From Odobenus rosmarus divergens (taxonomy: Eukaryota > Chordata > Mammalia > Carnivora > Odobenidae): a DNA stretch of 64,000 bases. The position numbers and the translations under genes were made by a program. Location of the stretch: assembly GCF_000321225.1 (NCBI RefSeq), contig NW_004450944.1, positions 204,857-268,856 of the forward strand. Reading direction: 5' to 3'. The notes below the pieces were generated by a model, which worked only from the letters and a program-made list of their open reading frames with translations, was not told where the DNA came from and did no database searches. Shown one piece after another: positions 27,536 to 37,899 of this stretch (position 1 is the stretch's first letter; the number at the start of each line of letters is the position of its first letter).

Positions 27536-28080
27536 ATGCCCGTGTTTCTCCTCACTCCATCCCATGCAACCCTCTGCCTCTTCCAGCCCATCTTCCTTCG
27601 ACCTTCCTCTTAGAACATGTGCCTCCCGATTCTTCCTTTCTCATCCTGGAATACACCGCTGTCTGCCCATTGGCCTGTCTCCTAGAAGGGGAGAGCAGGC
27701 CAGGGACCCCTGCTGTGGAAATGCCATTCCAGCGCTCACCCTGTGGGGACCACCCCCTTCATCAGAGCCGTGGCTGCTGACTTTTTATTGATGCTAGTTA
27801 AAGACCTGGATGAAAGCTCAGAACTCCATTTAGATCATCCAGCAGTTTCCCTTAAATACACATTCTCTTATTTCACTGTCTATTCAAGAACTCAGGGCCA
27901 CCTCCACTCGACACCCTCAGAACCCTTGGCTGTAGCCAAATGAGTGTTGCCACGTGGCCTGCAAACAGCTAACCACCCCACTCAGTTCTTCCATATCCCA
28001 GTAGTCCCTCGAAGAGCCAATCCAAGTCTTCCTTAGCCACATAACCAGCTCAATTCTGACCCCCTTTGCATATGACATAT

Positions 28081-28284
28081 TTTTTTAAGATTTAACTATT
28101 TATTTTAGAGGAGGGGGCAGAGGGAGAGGGAAAGAGAATCTCAAGCAGACTCCCTGCTGGGCGTGGAGCCCAACATGGGGCTTGGTCTCACAATCCTGAG
28201 ATCATGACCTGAGCCAAAATCAAGAGTTGGATGCTTAACTGACTGAGTCGGACGATCAACCGACTGAGCCACCCAGGCCCCCCC
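28081..28284 (-). mobile_element. SINEC copy, minus orientation
   Basis: A poly-T/aagatttaa start and a reverse-complemented head, ending in gactgagccacccaggccccc. Flanking duplication atgacatat is at 28072-28080 and 28285-28293. The head has an internal partial repeat (gactgagtcggacgatcaaccgactgagcc). Confidence 0.92.
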
Positions 28285-28384
28285 ATGACATATATTTTAA
28301 AACTAAAAATGAATTCTTCTTGAAAAGGGGATAAGGCATCCATAGGATTTCTTTAAACCACCCATAATCCCATCGCCCAAGCCC

Positions 28385-28555
28385 AGTGGTGCTGGCTCCA
28401 GCTGCACACTGGACCACCTGCAAATCCCTGCATGACCCTCCACCAGAGAGGTGCATATATTGGTCTGGGGTGTGACCTGGGCATGAGGACTTTCTTTTAA
28501 AAACTCCTGAGGGCATTCTACTATGCAGGCAGGACTGAAAACCACTGTCAAGTCA
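28385..28555 (+). mobile_element. MER5-like hAT transposon fossil
   Basis: cccagtggtgctggctccagctgcacactggaccacctg, then ggtctggggtgtgacctgggcatgaggac and gactgaaaaccactg. This is the pattern of the short non-autonomous MER5 family with inverted ends. Confidence 0.6.
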
Positions 28556-28638
28556 TCTCTGTAATGCTTAAGTCCTCATTTTAGTGTCATTTAAGTTGTC
28601 ATTACTTCTATCTTGGTTTTTCTTAGCCTATGTAAATC

Positions 28639-28684
28639 GTGTGTGTGTGTGTGTGTGTGTGTACGTGTGCACACACGTGTGTGT
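28639..28684. repeat. (GT)n microsatellite with inverted CA block
   Basis: About 12 gt units followed by acgtgtgcacacacgtgtgtg. Confidence 0.95.
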
Positions 28685-29244
28685 TCTATCTATAATGGGC
28701 AGTAAATTCTTTAGAGAATAACACATGTAACTTCTTTCTTAAAACATATGCAATAGGAATACAATAGAAATGTGAATAGAAAGATCCAGGCTGTTGCTTG
28801 TAGCCAGGCCACAGATGTGTATTGGGCCTGAGGCAGAGGCAGCACGAACTCCTGTGATTGTGTTCAGACGCCCCCTTCCTTCCCAGTTTCCTAGTGAAAG
28901 TGGACCGGAGATAAGGAATATGACCAAAGTCTGGTGTGAGAAAGGCAGGAGAAGCCAGGGCCTGGGTACTCCACAGACCGCATAATGCAGTTTGAATAAC
29001 TGAAATGTGATGCGGGATACTTCCACAAACAGAATTGTGGGTTTTAAAGAGAATTCTTCATTGCCCTGTTTAGCACCAGATTTTGCTTCATGCTTATTCA
29101 TCCCTTTTTCCCTCTTAAAATGCTTTTATTCCCCTCAGTGTCCACTCAGGGAGGGGGAAGAAAGAGAGGAGACAGACATTTGTTCCAATAGGAAACGATG
29201 GTACTCCCTGTCCCATGGGGCCATCTCTGAGTTGGCCCTGCCCT

Positions 29245-29385
29245 CCCCCGCCCTCGGCACTGTGCTGGGCACCTTAAGGGAACACGAAGGCTCTGAAAGC
29301 TTCACTTTCAATGTCTCCCCTACCCTTCTGGAGCTTGCAGTCTTGTTAGGGAAGAGCAGATATTCATGAACCACTAAAACATGGC
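29245..29385 (-). mobile_element. L2 LINE fragment
   Basis: ggcactgtgctgggcacc...cttctggagcttgcagtcttgttagggaagagcaga is the reversed L2 3' terminus. Diverged. Confidence 0.45.
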
Positions 29386-31469
29386 TACTTATGAGTAAGC
29401 CCAGATGAGTTACCTCCAAACCGTCACCACATATTAAAAAGATACAGTTCAAAGAAAGAAAGAAAGATACAGTGAGCCAATGGTTTGGGTCAGTTGGGTT
29501 GGGATTTCCCTGATATGAGGCTGTGCCATCTGCCTTGTGAGCCTGGAAGAGATGGGAAACTTACCTAATATCTATTAGATACACTGCTAAGTCTCCCGCC
29601 AGTCAATTTTCAACTTTCACACATTGGCTAAGAATTGAGATGTCTGAGAACTGGAAGGCCGTGGACAAGAAGAATAATATAAGGGACAGTCAACGTGGGA
29701 AGAGCACAGAGGAAGAAGTGACTCCTTTCGGAGGCCATGTGGGGACCCTCCTGCCCATGGGGCTGGTACAGAGGTTGGGGGTGTTCACAGATTCCCAGAA
29801 AAGGAAGGGACCCAAGATTATTCATTCTAAAGTATTGACATCACATTTAAATTGTTCCTTAGGAAGAACTTGAAGATGCTGCTTTTTCTGTGAAATGCCG
29901 TCTTCAGTTTAGTTCTGATTTCTCAGTCCTAACGGTTTTAAATGCAAGTGGCATCTTCCTCCCTGCCTAACTGCTAATTATGGTTCCCGTGACACTTTCG
30001 CAGTTGCCAAGAGATGGCTGGCAGGTACCGAGAATTTTTCTCAGAGACAATTTTTGGAAACGACTCTTAATTAAAGCTTATTTCAAATAACCTTGAGGAT
30101 TTGATTCAGAAGAACCTGGAGCTTTCCAACACCCCATGTTCACGTTCCTTGTGAACTGTGGCTGTGACCATCATGTTCTCCTGGTTCTAACAGGTGGAAC
30201 AGGTGCAAACACAAGCCGGTAGGGTGGGCTCCTGGAAAACTCCATGGTTTTGCTTGAATTTCTGTTTAGCAACAACTAAACCAAAGCAGAGACCAAATGG
30301 AAGCTCTCTTATTAGCATTTAAGTCTGCTGATGGAAAAAAGAAAGAATACTTTATACTATCCTTTTCCAGAAGGCTATATGATGATGACCAGGAAGTAAA
30401 CCTCTGCATAGAATAATAAAGAGAAAAGCTGGTTACTTTTCTCCAATTAACCTTCAAAGGCCCTCAAAAGGCCAGGGAGAAAAAAATCCCTAAAAAATAG
30501 GAAACATGCCAGTCAACTTTGTTTAAAAATAAAATAAAATAACAGATTTACAGCATTGACATGGCCAAAATCCATTTCTCAGCACAGAAGAAACCTCACA
30601 GCATCTCTAAAGAGTGTAAAGAAAGAAAGAAAAGGCAAAACCCTATTTTTTGGCCACTTCAGGAATATGAGACAATAAAATCTCAGATGCATAGAGGACA
30701 CATCCCCCTGCCTGTGTCCCCACACCAGACCCCTCTGGCATTCCTCCCCCTACCCCCGACCCCCAGTGCTCAGCCGTTACCTGTGGCAGCGTCCTCGGCC
30801 TACACAGTCACCCAGCCTGTCTCTTCTCTCTTGCAAGGTCGTCTGACCTTGAGATTGCCTGAGGGTGAGGAATCTGCTACAGGCCTTCCAGGACTTGCAT
30901 TGCAGGGTCCTGTTCCCCCACCCTGATCTCAGGCAAAACCACGGAGTGCAGGTTCTCCTGCCACGGCTGCTGAGATACGTCCGGGCAGACCCTGTAGCTG
31001 GTTCGCGTCCCAGAGCCCGTTTGTGGTAGTTAGGGAAACCCGGCTCGCTAGCTCTGTCCCCAGGGCTCGGAGAAGCAGCTAGAGAAACAGCCCGACTCTG
31101 GTTAACGGCAGAACCCTCTGTAACATCTGGGCATGCAGCGTTCTGAGTCCAAGCTCTCCTGACCAGCGGATGTTGGCAACATCAGGGCAACAGTCAGGGT
31201 GACAGTCAGGGCGACAGTCCCAGAGAGAAGGGATGACCACAGAGAAGAAAGGAAGAAGCCAGAAATGGGACTCCTCTGGCCACTATGCTGACTCTGCTCT
31301 TTATTTCAATTACCTAAAGCTGGTGACTTGCCAGAGGCCATATTTAGATATTAAAACTCAGTCCAACTCAAGTCCTGGGGACACAAACGTACCTTTGGTA
31401 CAGCCTAAGTAGATGGGAACTGTGGCTTCACTCGTTGGAACATCATCACATAAGCCCCACAAAGGCTGG

Positions 31470-32235
31470 GGCCTTCAGGCATTCATTCCATAAATATTTA
31501 CTGCACACTAATAGGGAAGGTATAGAAATGGGCAAAACAGCAGTCCTACCCTCCCTGAGGCTTGTCTTTCAGATGGGTGAGAAAGACGCTGGTCTCCTGT
31601 CAGGAGCTGTGGGGTGCCCTTTAAAATGGGGGACGGAGAGCGCCTGGAAAGCGGCTGGGTGGGTCAGTGTGTTAAGCGTCTGCCTTCAACTCAGGTCATG
31701 ATCTCAGGGTCCTGGGACCTAGCCCTGCATCGGGCTCCCTGCCCAGTGAGGAGTCTGCTTCTCCCTCTCCCTCTGCCCCTACCCCCACTCGTGCGCTCAC
31801 ACGCACACTCTCTCTCTAATAAAATCTTTGAAAAAAAAGTAAATAAAATGGGAGTTAGGGAAGGCCTCACTGAGAAGGTGACATTTGAAGAGAGGCTTGA
31901 AGGAAGTGAGGGAGTGAGCTATTTAAATCTTGGGGGAAAGCACTCCAGGCAGAGGGAAGAGCAAATGCAAAGGCCCTGAGGCTGGTGCTTTTCTGACACA
32001 TCTGAGGAACAGTGAGGTGCCCAGCGTGATTAGGGTAGAGCAAGCAAGGGGGCGAGGAGGAGGAGGAAGGTCAGAACAGCCTCACAGGCCTAGGGAAAGA
32101 TCATGAGCTGGGCAGCTCATGTAGGGTGTTAAGCAGTGGGGTCACATGATATGATTCCTGATTAAAAAGATCACTCTGACTCCTGTGGGGAGGATATTCC
32201 AGGGGAAGGACGGGAGGGAGACCAGTTAGATAAGA
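31470..32235 (-). mobile_element. L2 LINE fragment, split by a SINE
   Basis: The minus-strand L2 3' portion reads ttcattccataaatatttact, gggaaggcctcactgagaaggtg, ggcagagggaagagcaaatgc and aaaaagatcactctgactcc. Flanks on both sides of the SINEC at 31631-31843 belong to the same element. Confidence 0.75.
31631..31843 (+). mobile_element. SINEC copy inserted in an L2 element
   Basis: Recognisable head (gtgttaagcgtctgcc), body and aataaaatctttg tail. Duplication taaaatggg lies at 31622-31630 and 31844-31852. The 5' end reads gcgcctggaaagcggctgggtggg, as if the head start was partly duplicated. Confidence 0.88.
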
Positions 32236-32315
32236 TTTTGCTCCCCATGTATTCCCATCCCCTACTACAGAGCAGGCACAGAATACATGTTGACTAATGA
32301 ATGCATGCTGTGATC
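32236..32315 (+). mobile_element. Short L2 3' terminus
   Basis: cagagcaggcacagaatacatgttgactaatgaatgc resembles the 3' tip of L2 ('gcacatagtaggtgctcaataaatg'). Confidence 0.4.
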
Positions 32316-33787
32316 CAAGAGATGTTCCCCGTGAACATTCTCCATGGGGCTGCTAGAGGGCCCCCAGTGCCACAGAATGCAGCCCCTAACTGGGACTGTA
32401 CAGGTGAGGGGAGCATGGTGACACCCACCTCTTGTTGGGGAAGGTTTGCGTGGTCAGAGGAAGAAGGTGAAAAAGAGATGGGGCAGAACTTTGGCCTGCA
32501 GTTGCACATCCCTCACCTGCTTAAGACTCCCCCTCCCCCAACCCCCGGACTCACACCAGAATCCAGTGGTCAGGAACCGTTCCCATGGGCTGGCATGAAG
32601 AATCATGGTTGATCACCATCCCGGGTACACAGAACATGGTTTGAAGACACATAAAAGGACTCGCGATGATCCACAAGAGCTAGGATACTAGAGTTAAGGT
32701 TCCTTGGCATTGTTTTGCTCTGAGAAAAATAGTCTCTAGAACAATCGACAAGTAGTAAAGGCTCTTTACCTATGTGTAGAAATCACATTACTGCACACTT
32801 TCCCCACAGTCTGCCCTCCACAGAGCAAGATTCATCTCTTTGGCAGTTTGGTAACTGAGGAGGGTTGGTTTTTTCATTATCAGGCAGCTGGTCATGTTGA
32901 GACCAGGGCTCAGGTGCTTAGCCAGATGAGACTCGTCGCCCGCCTGGAGAGACCCCCTGCTTCTTGGTGCCTGCTTGTGGTGGGGGGAGCCCTTCTTTTG
33001 AGGCAAAGGCAAAGTGCTCCTCCCCAAAGGCAGAAAGGACTATGTTATAGGACTTCTGACCTCTACAGTGTGTCCAGTGGCAAATGCACACCCACTTTGG
33101 CACAGATAACTGAGAAATGTAACTGAAAGTTAACCAAAGTCTTGTCTACCTTAGAAGGCAAATGAAGCACCACAGGAAGAATTCACATATAGAAAACATC
33201 TTAACTGTGGAAGGAAACTGCTTCCTTCGTGTCTGAAGACAACAGGGCAGCTTTCATCTGTGAAAAACCAGACAGTCCCATTGCTTCTCTGATGTTTCCT
33301 CAGACACCTCAGACAGATACCTGGAACTCGCTGTCTTCCCTCAAGTCACCACAGACGTCACTGCTACGTTTTCCTGAGCAGTTGATTATTAGAGAACATA
33401 AAAAGTCGTCCCAAGCGGCGCACAGAATCCTAGTGTGTCCTGCAGAGAATTACACTGTAATCCCACCTCGCCACCCCAGGCCACTCCTGGGTGTTTATAG
33501 CACGGATGAACTCAAGTTAGGATAAATCCGAGAGAACCTTGAAGGAAAGAGTAGTGTGTGGTCCAAGGGGCAGCCCCATTTTCTTTGCTCTGAGGACGGT
33601 TGAGAGTGTGTGGGGTGACACAGAAGGAGAGCTGTTGCTGGCCTCCCCTAGGAGCCCCTGTCCCCCTGCCTCCCTGGGCGCCCACGGGGGGATCTGATTT
33701 TTCCAAAACTTGTAGCCACTTCTGTTGTGTCCCTTTTGGAATCGAAGTAACAGTTGGTGCTGCCCAGATCACCTTCTGTTCTTTTTT

Positions 33788-34290
33788 GCCATTTTCTCCA
33801 AAACGCATTATTGAGATATAATTCACCTACCATGGAGTTCATCCGTTTAAAGTATATAATTTGATGTCTTTAGTATAGTCACAAGGTGGTGCAACCATCA
33901 TCACAGTCTAATTTTAGAACTTTTTAATTCATCCTAAAACAAACAACAAACATAAACCTGCTAGCAGTCAATCCCCGCTCCCCCCTAACTGCCCCCCCCC
34001 AGCCCCAGGCAACCACTAGTCTACTTTCTGTCTCTCCAGATCTGCCTATTCTGGACATTTTGTATAAATGGCATCACACAGTATGTGGTCTTTGGTGACT
34101 GGCTTCTTTTACTCAGCATGTCCTTGGGTTCATCTGTGTGGTAGCTTATATTGCCAAATAAATATTCCAGTGTAAGGGTAGGCCACATTCCGGTTGTCCC
34201 TTCATCAGTTGATGGACATTTAGGGTATTCCTACTTTTTGGCTATTAGGAATATTGCTGCTATAAACATGTCTGTACTGTTTTGCCATTT
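33788..34290 (+). mobile_element. L1M-type LINE 3' end remnant
   Basis: It starts attattgagatataattcacc and continues through ccaggcaaccactagtctac, tattctggacattttgtata and tcatcagttgatggacat, the standard order of L1M 3' ends. It is homologous to the copy at 11.8 kb. Confidence 0.85.
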
Positions 34291-35859
34291 TTTGAGCCGT
34301 GAATTCAGTCTGGTACAGCGAACAGCCCTGTCACGGCTAAGATGTAAACTAAGATCTTTGTATTCATGCTCTGTGAGATAGCAAGACGGTCTAGAAACCT
34401 GTCTCCATGAGGGCCTGACTAGAAAAGTTGAAACCAAGATATTAATCTTAAAGGTATAATTTAGTTCAGTTTCGCCATAGAGCCATACAAGTACATTATA
34501 TAGTTGTAGAAGGGAAAGAGAAGAATGCCAGAAGACTTCATGAGCATTCCACCTGCTTGCTTAGCCCCCGTACAGGTGTGTATGCACATGCAGGCGCACA
34601 AGACTCGAGCACTCTCTGCCTGCCTGCCCGCCTGTTGGTCCAGCTGTCCCAGCTTTCTGATTCAGAACCAAAGTTGATGGGCAAGACCGACGACCAAAAA
34701 GAGGAAGCCCAGAGCCAGGGCCAGGGCCAGGACATAGCCACTGCTGCTGGGTTGGAAATACTGGAAGCCATCCTTAGGCCATTTGGAAATGTTAATTAAG
34801 CTGGCTAATTCCCACTGGTCTTGAGTTGCCAGTGTTGAGTTGAGCATGTAGGCTTACCCCGTCCACGGCTGCACCTGTTCCCTTCCTCAGAGCCATTCCA
34901 AGGGGTCTGAATAGCTCAGACAGCTCTCTGATCTCCCGCTCTGTCCGCCTTCCTGCTGGGAGGATACTTAGCGTGCGCCTAAAGCTGGAATCACCATCCA
35001 CTGTTTCTCTCCCTCAGCCATGCCAGCTTGCAAAATCATTCCCTTCCCTAATTATCTTGGACAAGTTAATCATTTTCCACACTGACTGTTAAGCAATAAG
35101 GACCCAGGGAGAAGTAACCACTTTTCCTGTCTGACCCTGCCCAGTGTCATCCCTGCCACCGGGATGGCAGCCTTTCTTCGGAGATAAGAAGCTCCGTTCA
35201 AATCCTTACTCTTCCGCTCCCCCAGTGAGGCCTGCCAGAGAACACATGCCACAAAAAGACCGACCGGTTCTTGAAAAGCCTCCACGAGGCAGAGCTGTGT
35301 GGAACACAGCACATCTCGGATCAAGACTATTGTTTCCTGTGTTTTAGCAAATCCTCGTTGATATCCGGAGTAGCCCAGAAGCTGCACGAGGCCCACAAAG
35401 TAGGACATCTTTCTCTAAGAGTGGCTTCTGGATTTTCCACTCAGAACCACTGAGTGGCTGCAGTTTAGCCCCTCGGTGTCACCCAACACGGGGAGGGTTC
35501 TCTCCAGAGGGGCCCCACTCTGCTGCTCTTAGATGCGAGCGGAGCCTATCCCCAAGTTCCAGCACCACTCACATGTAAGAAAAATTTTGAATGTAATGCA
35601 CATATTAACTTTCCCACCCAATGTGGCTCGAGCTCTTTTTCACAATCACCCCACCACGGAGGTCCCCAAGACCTCCGACCAATTTTCTCATTTGTCTCCT
35701 CCCCCCGAAACACTCCAGAAATCCTGTGTGTCCCTTTGTTTACCATACCTACATCGGGGCTTTCGATTTGTAAAAAATAAGATATTTTTGCCCCCCAAGG
35801 TGTGATATCACTCTGTAGAATGCATGCCGCTACTCCTCCACCAAAGGGCCCACGGGCAA

Positions 35860-35955
35860 GAGCTTCATCTGCTTTATTCACGGCTGTAACCAAGAGCCTG
35901 GAACAGAACCTGGCGCACCTCAGGTGCCCAGTTGATGAAAAGATGAAATAATTAT
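35860..35955 (+). mobile_element. Short L2 3' terminus
   Basis: agcctggaacagaacctggcgcacctcaggtgcccagttgatg resembles the L2/MIR 3' tip. Confidence 0.35.
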
Positions 35956-37894
35956 GCTCTGTGTCTCTCCCCCACCCCTCTAAGCATCATGCGCCTCCTG
36001 TTCTCTTCCTGTCCCTCATCTCCAAGCCCCGTGTGCTCTCCTGGTGCCTTCCAACACTGCCCAGGCTAGTTGGTACCTCACGGTCACCCCCAGGGATGTA
36101 TCAGGAAGCTGACAGCCTACTCCTCTGTTCCAAGTGTGGGCCCCCGCCCTTTGGTAAGCACTGCCTGTGTGTCAAGGGCAAGTGACATTTGAGCCCCATG
36201 GAATAATTAAGGCAGCCCCCAACTGTCTCTGTCTTTGCATCTCCTTAACTCACCCATGGACTGGCAGTTACTGAGGCATTCTGTTTGGTCCAGCACACCA
36301 CACCAGGCTGCATCTGGGGATGCACTGGGGAGAGGAGCAAACCAGTCCTCATCAGCAATTACAAACAAGTCCTCCATTGTTAGCTGCGCCATCTGCTTTC
36401 TTGGTACGCCCAGCATAACCAGCGCTGAAGGGGCTGCAGGGGAGGGAGGCCAAGGAGCCCCTTCATGAAGAGACCCTTTGCTCACACTGGAGAGGGTAGG
36501 CAGCATGGTGCCCTGAAAAGCTGGGCCTCCCCAACTCAAGGAAGACAGACCCGCGGAGAGATGCTGTACATCTGCCATTTTCCATGAGAAGAAATGGGGT
36601 GCTATAGCACAGTGCATTGGGAGAAAACAGGAAATCTAGATCATCGCATTATCCAGGATCCATGGAAAACATCCTAGTCTGTTACCAGCAATCAACACAG
36701 TCGCAAGAACTTCCTGTGGTCTGGAGCACTATCCAGGTATAGAGAAGGAGCAGGTGACAGTGGTTGGAAATCAAGTAAGACTGATCATCCACGATCAGTT
36801 ATTTATCCTGAAATTCCTAACCCCAAGTAATTCTGCGGGGGGATGAATTTTCACTAGATCGTGGAAGTGCACATTTCTTCTGGAGAGCCCCACTTGAGAC
36901 TATGTCAGCGGTCCTTCTGACAGCCTTCTGAACCACCATCTCAGAAACTGGCCCTGCTCACTGTGCCAACCTTGGCAGGCAGGGTCAGCAGGCAATCCAA
37001 GTTTACAACTGTGGCCGTGCAGACAACAGTCCGTGTCACTGATGAATGTCCTTTGTCCAGATTTGATGGTGGTCTAGTGACACTGAATTCAGGAGCGCTG
37101 TGGGGGTTGGGGTGAGGAGCTACGATGCCTGGTGCAGAATGAGGCTGAGGACTTGCTAAGGGAAATGCACCTAGGAAATAGACTGTCTGTGGGAGGGGTG
37201 GGGGGAATCAAGAAAACCTGTCACCAAGTCCGTAAAACTCACATCCCCTCTCGGGGTCAGCGTGTCTGCTGAGATCCTCCTGCTCTGGGAGGGAGGGTGA
37301 GCTTGCAGTCTGATTTCACCACTGCAGGGTCCCCCTCCCGGCCGCCCTCTACACCACAGGCTGCGTGCCTCCTCCCTGGGGACTGTCACACCACAGGTGA
37401 CACTGGTACTAAATTAACAGAGCGTGTACACCTCAGTAACCTGTGAAATGAAATGAAGAGGCGCGCACACTTGCACACTTAGAGCCTGGCAAGTATTTTT
37501 TCAGGTCACCCATTGAATTCCGAATGCTCATCTTGAACATTCTTAATCTTTGATGTATTTTAGACCAAATCAGTCAGCAAATATGGGGCAACAGGAAAGG
37601 GGTCTGGTGGTCGGTGCCGCCCTGTGCCTGTAGGGCTCCCGGCAGCTTCTACACAACACATCCTAGGAACACTATTGTCTCTCTCATTTCACGTCTGTAA
37701 ATGTGATGGCAGCTAGAATTCTGTCCTGCCAAGTAGAATTTTAAGTGAATTTTCAGTTCGTAATGATCTCCAAAGCTGTGACAACACCCAGGCAGCGGAG
37801 GAATAAATGTATTATTAGCACTGTGTTCATTATCAGGTTGGGCTGTGGGTGCGCTGGGCTTGTACTCATTTGATTTCATGTTCTTTCCTTTCAG

Positions 37895-37899
37895 ATTAA
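37895..37899 (+). CDS. RALGAPA2: Terminal coding bases of RALGAPA2: split Asp codon plus stop
   Basis: A good acceptor (ttctttcctttcag) is followed by AT TAA. Joined to the phase-1 G left by the exon ending at 21278, this gives GAT (Asp) then TAA. The protein would end ...SLGGTD, which agrees with the short Asp-containing C-termini I recall for RALGAP alpha subunits. Only five bases of this exon are coding. The phase match, acceptor strength and immediate stop together make this convincing, although no transcript evidence is available. Confidence 0.72.

Larger units (their letters stand above)
21279..37894 (+). other. RALGAPA2: Last intron of RALGAPA2
   Basis: It is bounded by a gtgagt donor at 21279 and a tttcag acceptor ending at 37894. 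It contains SINEs at 28.1 and 31.6 kb, an L1 3' end at 33.8-34.3 kb, L2, MIR and MER5-like copies and dinucleotide repeats. The stretch 21.3-27.3 kb is low in recognisable repeats. I see no coding exon inside. Confidence 0.65.
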
